Below, one piece after another: positions 52,646 to 62,617 of a stretch of DNA of 64,000 nt. Positions within the stretch are counted from its first letter, which is position 1. Each line of letters opens with the position of its first letter. Both the position numbers and the translations under genes were made by a program. The notes under the pieces were generated by a model. It ran no database searches. It saw only the letters and a program-made list of their open reading frames with translations, and was not told the origin of the DNA. The DNA is from Bacteroidota bacterium (GTDB lineage Bacteria; Bacteroidota; Bacteroidia; Chitinophagales; Chitinophagaceae): positions 124,001-188,000 of the forward strand of contig CANGDH010000002.1 in the NCBI GenBank assembly GCA_947452555.1, in the 5' to 3' direction.

Positions 52646-53932
52646 TTATTTCTTAGCGTAATCAAATACTAAATTACAAAATGCTTTCACGCCATTAGAA
52701 AAACCAGATTCATCTAAATAGAAATCTGGAGTATGGTGACCACCTACTTCAGTTGCTTTTTTACCCTTCTCCATACCACCTAAACTAAAAAAGAAGGTTG
52801 GCGCTTTTTCTCCATAAAAAGAAAAGTCTTCCGCAGCTGTTGTCCAATGTGATTCATACACATTATCAGCACCTGCAACTTTATTTAAAGACAGAACTGC
52901 TTTTTTAGCCAAAGCGGGTTCATTATAGTTTACCAAGGTTTGTGTTTTAATATCCACATCCACCGTCGCGCCAGAAGCAGCAGCGATAGACTTCGCTGTT
53001 AAACGAATCTTTTCATGGGTCTCTTTACGCATTTCAGCATCTAAAGATCGAATAGTGCCATCCATTTGAGCTGTCTCAGGAATAATATTCGCTCTAACAC
53101 CACTATGTAAAGAACCAACAGAAATCACCAATGGCGCTTTAGTTAAATCAGACTGTCTACTTACAATATGTTGCAAGCCTTCAATAATTTGAGCAGACAC
53201 TACAATAGGGTCAATACTTCCCCAAGGCATAGCACCATGACTTCCTTTGCCATGCACAACAATTTTAAATAAGTCAGAAGAAGCCTGAGCCGCCCCAGAC
53301 TTATATCCTAGCATACCTGCAGGTAACTGAGCCGCCATATGTAAACCAAATACCACATCCAATTTTGGAGCATCCATGGCACCTTCCTTAATCATTAAAG
53401 GCGCACCACCTTCTTCATTATTAGGAGCACCTTCCTCGGCAGGTTGAAATAAAAACACAACAGTACCCGCAAGGTCTTTCTGCATATCTTTTAAGGTTTT
53501 AGCAGTCGCCATTAAAATAGCAGTATGTGCGTCATGTCCGCAAGCATGCATAACACTTACCTGTTGTCCATTGTATTCTGCTTTTACTTTAGAGGCAAAC
53601 GGAATAGGCGCTCTTTCTGCAACTGGAAGTGCATCAATGTCGGCTCTCAAACCCATAACTGGGCCAGGTTTGCCACCCTTTAATATTGCCACCACACCAG
53701 TTTTAGCAACAGGATACTTTACTTCTAATCCAATAGACGTTAAATAGTCTGCAATATATTTACCCGTGTTAAATTCTCTATTGGAAAGTTCAGGGAATTC
53801 ATGAAAATGATGACGCCAGCTAATTAACTGAGGTTCTACTTTTTGAACTAAGTCGTTAAAATTTTTAGGTAGCTCTTGTGCGTTTGCAGCGAAGCCAATA
53901 AAAACAGCCGTGGCCAATAATATTTTTTTCAT
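52646..53932 (-). CDS. exported M20D amidohydrolase (hippurate hydrolase-like)
   Basis: 428 residues with a signal peptide (LLATAVFIGFAANAQ). The M20D pattern is complete: LISWRHHFHEFPELSNREFNTG, the Cys/His metal loop in VMHACGHDAHTAILM, FLFQPAEEGAP with Glu-Glu, FGLHM, the dimerisation domain VHGKGSHGAMPWGSIDPI and the C-terminal VGGHHTPDFYLDE. Enzymes of this type cut N-acyl or N-benzoyl amino acids and related amides. It is alone on its strand here, with a terminator region on either side. Confidence 0.92.
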   Translation of the reverse strand: MKKILLATAVFIGFAANAQELPKNFNDLVQKVEPQLISWRHHFHEFPELSNREFNTGKYIADYLTSIGLEVKYPVAKTGVVAILKGGKPGPVMGLRADIDALPVAERAPIPFASKVKAEYNGQQVSVMHACGHDAHTAILMATAKTLKDMQKDLAGTVVFLFQPAEEGAPNNEEGGAPLMIKEGAMDAPKLDVVFGLHMAAQLPAGMLGYKSGAAQASSDLFKIVVHGKGSHGAMPWGSIDPIVVSAQIIEGLQHIVSRQSDLTKAPLVISVGSLHSGVRANIIPETAQMDGTIRSLDAEMRKETHEKIRLTAKSIAAASGATVDVDIKTQTLVNYNEPALAKKAVLSLNKVAGADNVYESHWTTAAEDFSFYGEKAPTFFFSLGGMEKGKKATEVGGHHTPDFYLDESGFSNGVKAFCNLVFDYAKK

Positions 53933-53993
53933 GAATTTGATTTTATGAAAATTACAAATTAAAAGGGAAATTTTAAAGAATTAGATGCCCTAA

Positions 53994-54026
53994 ACGATAA
54001 GAGGCCCTGCTTGGGCCTCTTATCGT
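53994..54026. terminator. strong hairpin, probable terminator of the SpoIIE operon
   Basis: ACGATAAGAGGCCC and GGGCCTCTTATCGT form a perfect 14-bp stem with a TGCTT loop, 22 bp after the last stop codon of the leftward signalling operon. Only a short T-run (TTTA) follows on the minus strand, so it may act as an mRNA-end stabiliser as well as a terminator. Confidence 0.65.
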
Positions 54027-54048
54027 ATATATAAATTATAACTTTCCT

Positions 54049-55947
54049 TTATTTTTTCTTAGTAACCACTAATGTGATATCATCTGGATTATTTTGCCCT
54101 TCCATCCAAACATCAACTGATTTTATTAAAGTATCAATAATCCCTTGAGCCGATAAATGGCAAGATGCTTGTATTAGATTTTTCAATTGGTCATAGTCAT
54201 ACATTTCGCCTTTTGAGTTGGGAGCTTCAGGTAAACCATCAGATAGTTGAACTAATACATCACCCGAATCAAAAGTTCTCGATAATTGCTCAAAGCCTTC
54301 GTGTTTCAATCCCCCTAAAGGCAAGCCATTATTCATAATTTCTTCCACCATGCTTGACTTTGACTTATACAAATAAATAGGTGGCATAGCTGCAGAACTC
54401 ATTGTTATCTCTTTGTCTTTGATTTCAACAATATTCAAACTCATTCTTAAAGTGCCTAGGTCTACTTTTTTAACAACATTATTTAATTTCTGGAGGGTCA
54501 AAGCAGGAGACTCCGCATCTATGCCATTTAAGCCAGCCTTAGTAATAGATACCATCATACCCGAAGTAACTCCATGTCCTGTCGCATCTCCGCAAACCGA
54601 ATATAAAACCCCATTGTCCTGAGGAAAGAAGTCATAATAATCACCTCCAACTTCGGTGGAAGAACGGATAAATGTAGCAATATCTAAATCTGCTCTTGTA
54701 GGTAAGGACTTTGGTAGCATACTAACTTGTAAATCACGAGCCGCTTTTAATTCATTGTTTTTTCGGTCATCTTCAATTTGCCTTACTCTATTTTTTTGTT
54801 TTTGTCTATTATATATACTCAAACTTACAAAGCCAATAACGAAGAATAAACTAAATCCAATGATTAATTTTTTTCGATTAGCCTCTTCTTCTTGTATTTG
54901 TTTTTCTCGTAGTTCTTCGTTAAGATTAATATTTTCAATTTCATTTACTTTCGACTTGTCTGTTAGAACGTCCTTTATTTCATTACTTAATAATAAATAT
55001 TTATAAGCACTATCCACCTTGTTCATTTTTTTATAAATACTAGAAAGCAATTCGCTTGAGTTTAATAACGCTTCTGTATAGTTAACTTTTTGACCTAATT
55101 TGTAAGACAAGTTTGCATAACGTACTGCTGTATCTAAATGATTTAAATTATAATTTGCTCTGGCAATAATTTCATATGTCTGAGTAATATCTTTATCATA
55201 ATTATTGGAGATGATAATTTGTCTTCCTTCTTCAATAATATCAATTGCTTTTTGATATTGCTTGGTTTTAATATAACAATCCCCTATTACATAATAAGGA
55301 TAGCCCCACTTTTTTGATAAAGGCAGGTTTTTATTTAGATCAACGGCTTTATATAAATATTTTAAAGCTGAATCATATTCTTTAATTTGACTATAATATA
55401 CTCCCAACATGCCAACTGGTGTCCATAATTCAGTTCCTGTAATTCCCTCTTCAAATATTTTTAATGTTTGTGGTGTAAGCATTTTTTTAACCTTTGAGTA
55501 ACTTCCCAAACCGCTATAACAACCTAGTAGCTGCATATAAAGATTAGACTGAAAGATCGGATCCGTCAAATGAACTGCCTCTGCCTCTTTTTTTGACAAA
55601 TTCACATAATACAGCCCTAACGAATAATTACTCTTCATCATCATATAACTCATTGCCGTAGACAAATGATTCAATGCCAATAGTATTTTTAAATCTAATA
55701 GTTTTGCAATTTTTTCGCTTTTGTTTAAATAAACTATTGCACTATCAGCATTGGAATAGAAATAAAAAGTAGCAATTTTGTCTTGAAGAATTGCCTTTGT
55801 CTTACTGTCAGGCATAGCGTTAATTAGTCCTATGCTATCTTTAAATTCTTCTGTAGGTGTTGGATAAATATAATCGGAGAATTTTTCTTGAGCGAATAAG
55901 TTATTTGAAAATATTCCAAAAGCAATTATAATAATTAATTTTTTCAT
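54049..55947 (-). CDS. TPR-transmembrane-SpoIIE family protein phosphatase (copy 1)
   Basis: 632 residues. Signal peptide (LIIIIAFGIFSNNLFAQ), TPR-like helical repeats at about 60-330 outside the cytosol, one membrane helix at about 362-378 (LIIGFSLFFVIGFVSLSIY), a basic coiled linker, and a PP2C-type SpoIIE domain at about 405-632. Metal motifs are STEVGGDYYDFFPQ, CGDATGHGVTSGMMV, LVQLSDGLPEAPN and NNPDDITLVV. Such phosphatases dephosphorylate a STAS protein; one is encoded in this operon. It follows copy 2 by 2 bp and is the last gene. Confidence 0.93.
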   Translation of the reverse strand: MKKLIIIIAFGIFSNNLFAQEKFSDYIYPTPTEEFKDSIGLINAMPDSKTKAILQDKIATFYFYSNADSAIVYLNKSEKIAKLLDLKILLALNHLSTAMSYMMMKSNYSLGLYYVNLSKKEAEAVHLTDPIFQSNLYMQLLGCYSGLGSYSKVKKMLTPQTLKIFEEGITGTELWTPVGMLGVYYSQIKEYDSALKYLYKAVDLNKNLPLSKKWGYPYYVIGDCYIKTKQYQKAIDIIEEGRQIIISNNYDKDITQTYEIIARANYNLNHLDTAVRYANLSYKLGQKVNYTEALLNSSELLSSIYKKMNKVDSAYKYLLLSNEIKDVLTDKSKVNEIENINLNEELREKQIQEEEANRKKLIIGFSLFFVIGFVSLSIYNRQKQKNRVRQIEDDRKNNELKAARDLQVSMLPKSLPTRADLDIATFIRSSTEVGGDYYDFFPQDNGVLYSVCGDATGHGVTSGMMVSITKAGLNGIDAESPALTLQKLNNVVKKVDLGTLRMSLNIVEIKDKEITMSSAAMPPIYLYKSKSSMVEEIMNNGLPLGGLKHEGFEQLSRTFDSGDVLVQLSDGLPEAPNSKGEMYDYDQLKNLIQASCHLSAQGIIDTLIKSVDVWMEGQNNPDDITLVVTKKK

Positions 55948-55949
55948 GT

Positions 55950-57875
55950 TTATTTCTTTTTAGTAATAACCAATGTAATATCATCCGGATTGTTTTGACC
56001 TTCTAACCATACGTCAACAGATTTTATTAAAGTATCAATAATTTCCTGTGCAGATAAATGGCAAGAAGCTTGTATTAAGTTTTTCAATTGGTCATAATCA
56101 TACATTTCGCCTATTGAGTTGGGCGCTTCTGGTAAGCCGTCTGATAATTGAACTAATACATCGCCTGATTCAAAAGCTCTAGTCTCTAGTACAAACTCTT
56201 CGTCTCTTAAACCTCCTAGTGGAAGCCCATTATTCATAAACTCTTCTACCTGTTTGGTTGCGGCCTTGTATAAATAAATTGGAGGCATAGCCGCTGAACT
56301 TATAAATATCTCGTCATTGCTAATTTCTGCAATATTCATACTCATTCTTAATGTACCTAAGTCAATTCGCTTTACAACCCCGTTTAGTTTTTGTAATATT
56401 TTATTAGGCTTAATGGGGCCAATACCGTTTAAGCCTGCTTTAGCAACTGACACCATCATACCAGAAGTTACACCATGTCCGGTAGCATCTCCACATACGC
56501 TGTACAAATTACCTTCTGGTTGTGGGAAGAAATCATAATAGTCGCCACCCACTTCGGTAGAAGAGCGTATAAATGTAGCAATGTCTAAATCAGCTCTTTT
56601 TGGCAATTCCTTAGGCAACATACTTAATTGTAAATCGCGTGCTGCTTTTAATTCTCCGTTTTTGCGATCCTCTTCAATTTTTCTTAATCTATCTTTTTGT
56701 TTTCTTTTGCCGTTTAAATATATACCTATGGCAAAAAATATTAATGCTAAAGCAGTTAACATTAATATTTTTTGTTGCTTAGCTTTTTGCTCGGCTAATT
56801 CGGCTTGTTTAACCTCTTCATTAATAGCCATGTTCTGAGCATCGTTAGCCTTAATATTGTTAAATATTTGATCTCTTAATACTTCTGTAGCTTCAAGATA
56901 TTTGAATGCACTGTCTTGAATATGATTCAATTTATATGCCTTATATAACAACTGATTAGCTTTTAATAAGCCTTCATTAAATGTAAAATTTGAAGACATT
57001 ATAACTACATTAGATGCATATTTTATAGAAGAGTCAATTTGATTTAAATTGAAATAATTTAAAGCAACTCCATAATTTGCCTCTAGTATATCTTTATAAT
57101 ATAAATCTTTAATTGCATACGGTATACTTATTTTATAAGCATTTATAGCCTCATTATATTTACCTTGTTTTGTTAATATTTCGCCATATACAATATAAGG
57201 AGCACTCCATTTTTTTTCTGCAATTGTTGTATCAATAGAATAGCGAATAACTTCATTGTATTTTAGTGCTGTGTCATATTCGCCTATCGCAATATAAAAT
57301 TGTGAACTTAAATGATTCTGATTTAATCTTTGGTTTTTTTCAAATCCAACTTTGATATACTCATTGTTAAAAGCCGTTACCCCATTTTTTGAAGCAGTTT
57401 TATTGATATACTCAAGTGCTTTGTTATGATTACCTAATTGGGCGTAACTCATGGCAATAGAATAATTGGAATAGTCTTGCCAAGCTTTTCTCCACCAACC
57501 TTCTTCTATTAAGTTATTATCAATATTTATTTTAACATACTTCGCGCATTGGAAAGAGTAATATAAGGCAAGTGGATAATTACCTAATACATTCAAATAG
57601 ACAGATGCTCCATCTCCATAAATTCTATTTAAAAAATTATAATACTTGTTGTCTAAAGAAAGCTTTTCAGCGATTTTATAATAATATATGGCAGAGTCCC
57701 CTTTGTAATAATTATAATAACTTCCAATATTCACATATGTGGCAATTTTAACTTTATAATCGTTGGTAGATTCAATTTTTTTAAGGGAATCTTGTACATT
57801 TATTATTTCATTATTTAGCGCAAAGGAAGAAATTGAAATAGCAATAGCCAATAAGGTGATGCATGTTTTTTTCAT
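55950..57875 (-). CDS. TPR-transmembrane-SpoIIE family protein phosphatase (copy 2)
   Basis: 641 residues with the same layout as copy 1: signal peptide (LLAIAISISSFALN), an extracytoplasmic TPR-like sensor (about 40-345), a membrane helix at about 370-386 (ILMLTALALIFFAIGIYL), a charged linker and the SpoIIE domain. The phosphatase core is nearly the same as in copy 3 (shared peptide GPIKPNKILQKLNGVVKR) although the DNA differs at many third positions, so the copies are old but conserved. The sensor halves are much more diverged. 18 bp separate it from copy 3. Confidence 0.93.
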   Translation of the reverse strand: MKKTCITLLAIAISISSFALNNEIINVQDSLKKIESTNDYKVKIATYVNIGSYYNYYKGDSAIYYYKIAEKLSLDNKYYNFLNRIYGDGASVYLNVLGNYPLALYYSFQCAKYVKINIDNNLIEEGWWRKAWQDYSNYSIAMSYAQLGNHNKALEYINKTASKNGVTAFNNEYIKVGFEKNQRLNQNHLSSQFYIAIGEYDTALKYNEVIRYSIDTTIAEKKWSAPYIVYGEILTKQGKYNEAINAYKISIPYAIKDLYYKDILEANYGVALNYFNLNQIDSSIKYASNVVIMSSNFTFNEGLLKANQLLYKAYKLNHIQDSAFKYLEATEVLRDQIFNNIKANDAQNMAINEEVKQAELAEQKAKQQKILMLTALALIFFAIGIYLNGKRKQKDRLRKIEEDRKNGELKAARDLQLSMLPKELPKRADLDIATFIRSSTEVGGDYYDFFPQPEGNLYSVCGDATGHGVTSGMMVSVAKAGLNGIGPIKPNKILQKLNGVVKRIDLGTLRMSMNIAEISNDEIFISSAAMPPIYLYKAATKQVEEFMNNGLPLGGLRDEEFVLETRAFESGDVLVQLSDGLPEAPNSIGEMYDYDQLKNLIQASCHLSAQEIIDTLIKSVDVWLEGQNNPDDITLVITKKK

Positions 57876-57893
57876 GAAAAATTTTTATATGTT

Positions 57894-59786
57894 TTATATC
57901 TTTTTAGTAATTACAATAGTGATATCATCGGGATTATGCTGTCCCTCCATCCACTGGTCAACTGATTTTATTAATGTGTCAGTTATTTCTTGTGCTGTTA
58001 AATGACAGCTAACTAGAATTAAATTTCTTAATTGATCATAATCATATGGATCGCCTAGTGGGTTTGGCGCTTCTGGCAAACCGTCTGACAACTGAATTAA
58101 TACATCTCCAGTTTCAAATGGCATCGTTTCTAAAACAAACTCCTCATCTCTTAAACCTCCTAGTGGCAAGCCATTGTTCATATATTCTTCTACAGTTTTA
58201 GTGGCAGATTTATATAAGTATATTGGTGGCATTGCTGAAGAACTTATATGAATTTCATGAGTATCTATTTCGGCAATATTCATACTCATTCTTAAAGTGC
58301 CTAAGTCAACACGTTTTACTACACCATTTAATTTTTGTAAAATTTTATTGGGTTTTATTGGACCAATACCATTTAAGCCTGCCTTTGCAACAGATACCAT
58401 CATTCCAGAAGTAACACCGTGGCCGGTTGCGTCACCGCATACACTAAATAACGTGCCATCTGGTTGCTGAAAAAAATCATAATAGTCTCCTCCCACTTCC
58501 GTTGAAGATCGTATATAAGTAGCTATGTCTAAATCGGCTCTTTTAGGGTTTTGCTTTGGCAACATGCTTAATTGTAAATCACGCGCTGCTTGTAATTCGG
58601 CACTTTTTCTTTCATCTTCTATTTTACGAATTTTATTTTTTTGTTTTTGCTTTACAACAAAAAAACACCCTATCGCAAATAATACTAAAAAAAGGACAAT
58701 CAAAAAATATATTTTCTGCTGTTTAGCACTTTGCTCAACCAACGCTCTCTGATTAAGTTCCTCGTTCATTGCCATGTTTTGAGCATCATTGCTCTTGGAA
58801 TCATTAAAGATTTGATCTCTTATATCATTGTATTTTTCTAAATACTTAAGGCAACTGTCCTGAGCTTTATTAAATTTATAAATATCATACTTTATATGAT
58901 AGGTCTTTTGCAAACCCTCGTTAAACGTAATAACTTTTGCATTTTCAATTATTTTATTACAATAAACTAAAGAAGAGTCAAACTTCTTTAAATCATAAAA
59001 TGACTGTGCAATACCCAAATATGCTTGAGACTCGTCTTTTAAAACATTTCTAATAATACTATGTGGTACCGATTTTTTATAATAAATGATAGCCTCCTCC
59101 TGTTTATTTTCTTTTTGTAAAAGGATTGCTTTTGAAATATAAGGAATGCCCCATCTGTCTTTAAAACTATAACTTTCATTAATTGCTAATGCCAAATTAT
59201 TATATTTTTTCGCATCCTCTATTTCATTGTTTCTGATATATGTTTCAGTAAATACACCGTAAATGGTCATTTTATCTCCATTACTATATTTTGGTTCAAT
59301 CTTTTTATATTCTTCTAATGCTTTAGTCATATACTCGTTCGACTTCACCTTATTTAATAAAAAAGCATACGTGTTTGCAACTGCATAGTTTGCATACAAT
59401 GTTAAATCTTGCAATTCTTTATCAACTTTATTAATATTTCCTAGCGATTTTAAGGATTCAAATGCATAAGTTAATGCAGCCGGATAATTACTTAGTGTAT
59501 TAGAATTACAACTAGCCATATAAAAATATATTAATGGTAGTTTAGTACTAAGATTGTTTTCAATAGATAAAGCTTCTGCTTTTTTCAAAAAGATCATAGC
59601 AGAATCGCCTTTGAAATAAGCATAATTTATAGATATATGCATTAAGACTTCAACTTTTTCTTTTGCAGTATTTAATTGCTCTAGTTTAATTAATGAATCT
59701 TTTATATTAATGTGCCTGTATTCTACCTGCGCTTTTGCATTAATAAAACAGATCAGATAAATAACAGATAATAGTAGTTTCTTCAT
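57894..59786 (-). CDS. TPR-transmembrane-SpoIIE family protein phosphatase (copy 3)
   Basis: About 630 residues from the ATG at 59786, which starts a proper signal peptide (LLLSVIYLICFINAKAQ); longer starts would overlap the channel gene. Layout: TPR-like sensor (about 35-355), membrane helix (FLIVLFLVLFAIGCFFVV), linker, then SpoIIE with STEVGGDYYDFFQQ, GDATGHGVTSGMM, LIQLSDGLPEAPN and NNPDDITIVITKK-type end (HNPDD here). All PP2C metal Asp residues are kept. It is the first of three tandem phosphatases, 34 bp after the TMEM175-like gene. Confidence 0.93.
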   Translation of the reverse strand: MKKLLLSVIYLICFINAKAQVEYRHINIKDSLIKLEQLNTAKEKVEVLMHISINYAYFKGDSAMIFLKKAEALSIENNLSTKLPLIYFYMASCNSNTLSNYPAALTYAFESLKSLGNINKVDKELQDLTLYANYAVANTYAFLLNKVKSNEYMTKALEEYKKIEPKYSNGDKMTIYGVFTETYIRNNEIEDAKKYNNLALAINESYSFKDRWGIPYISKAILLQKENKQEEAIIYYKKSVPHSIIRNVLKDESQAYLGIAQSFYDLKKFDSSLVYCNKIIENAKVITFNEGLQKTYHIKYDIYKFNKAQDSCLKYLEKYNDIRDQIFNDSKSNDAQNMAMNEELNQRALVEQSAKQQKIYFLIVLFLVLFAIGCFFVVKQKQKNKIRKIEDERKSAELQAARDLQLSMLPKQNPKRADLDIATYIRSSTEVGGDYYDFFQQPDGTLFSVCGDATGHGVTSGMMVSVAKAGLNGIGPIKPNKILQKLNGVVKRVDLGTLRMSMNIAEIDTHEIHISSSAMPPIYLYKSATKTVEEYMNNGLPLGGLRDEEFVLETMPFETGDVLIQLSDGLPEAPNPLGDPYDYDQLRNLILVSCHLTAQEITDTLIKSVDQWMEGQHNPDDITIVITKKI

Positions 59787-59820
59787 AGCAAGCGTTAATT
59801 CTAGAAGGATTCGACGTTTT

Positions 59821-60498
59821 TTAGTGAGTAGCTTCTGGTTGTTTTTCATTAACCATTGCAGATTTACTTAGCCCACTCATTCCATATTTTAAAACGAAGG
59901 GGATTAGTAATGGAACAAGTCTTCCTATAGTTGGATTTATAAAAACTAAACCTAATGAAATAAGAAAAATAACTGGGACCACTAATGTGAAATAAAAACC
60001 CAATAGCACTCTTTCTTTAGAAATTTTATGTGTAAAAATGTCCAAGTTGTGATTGGTTAAATAAAACCATAAAATAGCATTCATAGTTGCTGTTAAACAA
60101 ATATTAATAACATACACTGCATATGGCAAGTGCAACTCACTGTCGGCCGCATATTCGCCCAAAAGTCCAGAAGTGAAGGGTAGTAACACCACAGAAAAAA
60201 GAAATAATAAATTTAACCATATTAAACGTGTCGTATATTTTTCTACATACCCAAAAATTCTGTGATGAACAGACCAGTAATAACCAACAATACAAAAGCT
60301 AATTATAAAACCTAATAATTTCCAAGCCATTTCTTTTAAAGATTCCCACAAAACATGATCTGTGGCATGTTCAATAACGGGCACTTTAAATTCAATTACT
60401 AATAATGTAATTGCAATAGCAAAAACACCATCCGTAAAAAATGAAATGCGATCTAATTGAAAATGTAATTTATTCGCGCTATGTCCTGCTTCTGCCAT
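59821..60498 (-). CDS. TMEM175-family (DUF1211) potassium channel-like protein
   Basis: 225 residues with about six membrane helices. The family signature lies in the first helix: RISFFTDGVFAIAITLLVIE (usual F-S-D-G-V-F-A-I-A). Bacterial TMEM175 proteins form tetrameric K+-leak channels without the classic selectivity filter. It starts 4 bp after the cyclase stop, inside the signalling operon, so ion flux may be linked to the cyclic nucleotide or partner-switch output. This link is inferred from context only. Confidence 0.88.
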   Translation of the reverse strand: MAEAGHSANKLHFQLDRISFFTDGVFAIAITLLVIEFKVPVIEHATDHVLWESLKEMAWKLLGFIISFCIVGYYWSVHHRIFGYVEKYTTRLIWLNLLFLFSVVLLPFTSGLLGEYAADSELHLPYAVYVINICLTATMNAILWFYLTNHNLDIFTHKISKERVLLGFYFTLVVPVIFLISLGLVFINPTIGRLVPLLIPFVLKYGMSGLSKSAMVNEKQPEATH

Positions 60499-60502
60499 AA
60501 TT

Positions 60503-62617
60503 CTAGGATTTTAATTTATTTTTAATAGTAGCTAATGCGGTAGCTTTTAATTTGTTCCTTGTTGTATTCGATGTTTTGGTGAAATAGGAATGTTTTGTTA
60601 AGAATTGATCCTGAATTTTTATCCAGTCATTTTCAGTAACGTTTTTCTTTAGCCTAAGCTCATGTAATAATAGCAGGCTATTTTCCTCATAACCTTCTCT
60701 TCCTAAATAATCTAAGTCGGCATCGCAAATAATTTGTTCTAAAATATTTTTAGGACTTTGGGGAATCTTAGTAGCCATAATCATCCCTGTGATTTTATTA
60801 ATTTTTTTCACGGGGAAATCCATTGCATTCAATACAGTAGTTGCATATTCTGCGCCTCTGCCTTCATGTCTCCCTGGCTCCCATATATAACCTACATCGT
60901 GTAACCAAGCTGCTAATTTTAAATCAGCTATGTCTTCTTTATTAATTTTTTCTTTCTTTGCAATTCGTTCAGACTGAACTACTACATCACGTATATGATG
61001 AATAGTGTGGTAGGTATAGTCCTTAGGTAGGTTATGAATCAAAAAAGATTCTATCATACCAAATGCTACTTCATAATCAAATGGAGGACGTTCATAAAGT
61101 ACATCTTTGATTTCAATGGGCTTTACCTTACCCTTAACCTTAACAGGATTTAATTTTTTACTCTTGAGCAATTTGTTATGCTTCACATGTTTCCAAACTG
61201 TATCTGATACAATAATTTCATCTGCCTTTGCAACAGAGCATAAGCGTGACGCTAGGTTTACAGAATCACCTATTACAGTAAAATTCATTTGTTGTCTTGA
61301 CCCAATATTTCCACTAATCACTTTACCTCTATTAATACCTATGCCAATAGTGATTGGGAGTTTAGAATGTATTATTCTTTGTTGATTAAACTCAATTAAG
61401 CGCTCTTGCATCTCAATGGCAGTAAGGACTGCATTTTCCGTATCCTTATCGGTGGAATTAGGAGCTCCATAAATAACCATAAGGGCATCCCCTATAATTT
61501 TATCCAATGTGCCATTGTACTTGAAAATTATTTCAATCATTAAATTGAAATAATCGTTCAAGGTTTCTACTACCTCGTTCGGCGCCATGGTTTCAGACAT
61601 AGAAGTAAAACCTCTGATATCAGAAAACAAGATAGTAGCTTCTTGTTCTTGACCGCCTAAATTAAGCATGTCGTCGTTTTCTAAAAGCTGATCTACAATT
61701 TGCTTAGACACATACTTTTTAAAAGTGGATTTCAATTTATCCAAATTCGATAAATCCTCCATTGCCACAACCGAACCAATAGGTTCATTAATATCGTTCA
61801 ACAAAGGCGAAACTGAAATATTCACAGCAGTAATTTTGCCATTGCAGTCTAATTGGACCTCGGTTTCAGACACCGTGTCTAATTCTAATTCACATTTTGA
61901 AATAAGCTCATTAATAATTTCATTAGACTCAAAAACATATTCATAGTGATTGCCAATAACCACTTCCCTATCTAAATTAATGATTGCAGCAGCCGCTCTA
62001 TTAACATGATTAATCTCTCCCATTAAATTAGTCGTGAACACACCTGTAACAATAGACTGCATGACGTTATCATTAAAGGTTTTAGCCTCTTTGATACTTT
62101 CAATGAGTTTAATATTATTGTATGCTACTCCCGCTTGTGTTGCAATAGCAGAGAGCATATTGGTATCCGACTCTTCAAATGCCGAAATTCCTGCTCTTGA
62201 TTCCTTATCGAACAAAATTATCACCCCTACTAGATCTTTTTTGTCCAGTAAGGGTGCTATTAAACCATGCGTACAATTAGTTCTGGTTAAAAAAGGGTCA
62301 TTTGAAATTTCTACATTAATCGCTTTGCGATTTTGATTCACTTCATTAAAAAAACCTCTTTTCTTATTAAATATAATTCCCTTCAAGGCTTCAACGTCAA
62401 TATTAAATTCTGCCTCAATTTGAAATAAGTCAGAATTATTATTCTGCATTAATATCATTCCAGAGGATGCATTTAATACTGCGCAAGATTTTATTAATAT
62501 CTCTTCTAACAATACAGAAACATTTTCAAAGGAGCTTAGCTCATTAGTAATGTCCAATAAAGTCTCTAATTCAAGATACTTTAATTGTAACTCATTTATA
62601 TTAAACTGCTTACTCAT
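60503..62617 (-). CDS. GAF-PAS-adenylate cyclase-HD domain fusion protein
   Basis: 704 residues. GAF at about 15-170, PAS at about 183-292, class III cyclase at about 325-505 and an HD phosphohydrolase at about 515-650. In the cyclase, metal Asp residues are D333 (FSDIRGFTSMSE) and D377 (LDKIIGDALMVIYG), with K373 and T447 (TVIGDSVNLASR) as the adenine-type specificity residues and N454/R458 for transition-state binding, so all catalytic parts are present. The HD domain has YHTIHHIRD, WLHDVGYIW and ICDADLDYLG. No membrane segment. It overlaps the STAS stop as TAATG and precedes the channel gene by 4 bp. Confidence 0.93.
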   Translation of the reverse strand: MSKQFNINELQLKYLELETLLDITNELSSFENVSVLLEEILIKSCAVLNASSGMILMQNNNSDLFQIEAEFNIDVEALKGIIFNKKRGFFNEVNQNRKAINVEISNDPFLTRTNCTHGLIAPLLDKKDLVGVIILFDKESRAGISAFEESDTNMLSAIATQAGVAYNNIKLIESIKEAKTFNDNVMQSIVTGVFTTNLMGEINHVNRAAAAIINLDREVVIGNHYEYVFESNEIINELISKCELELDTVSETEVQLDCNGKITAVNISVSPLLNDINEPIGSVVAMEDLSNLDKLKSTFKKYVSKQIVDQLLENDDMLNLGGQEQEATILFSDIRGFTSMSETMAPNEVVETLNDYFNLMIEIIFKYNGTLDKIIGDALMVIYGAPNSTDKDTENAVLTAIEMQERLIEFNQQRIIHSKLPITIGIGINRGKVISGNIGSRQQMNFTVIGDSVNLASRLCSVAKADEIIVSDTVWKHVKHNKLLKSKKLNPVKVKGKVKPIEIKDVLYERPPFDYEVAFGMIESFLIHNLPKDYTYHTIHHIRDVVVQSERIAKKEKINKEDIADLKLAAWLHDVGYIWEPGRHEGRGAEYATTVLNAMDFPVKKINKITGMIMATKIPQSPKNILEQIICDADLDYLGREGYEENSLLLLHELRLKKNVTENDWIKIQDQFLTKHSYFTKTSNTTRNKLKATALATIKNKLKS

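Noticed and set aside
57763..58005. Rightward small frame across two phosphatase genes
   Set aside because: It is antisense to conserved SpoIIE and signal peptide codons and looks like a shadow.
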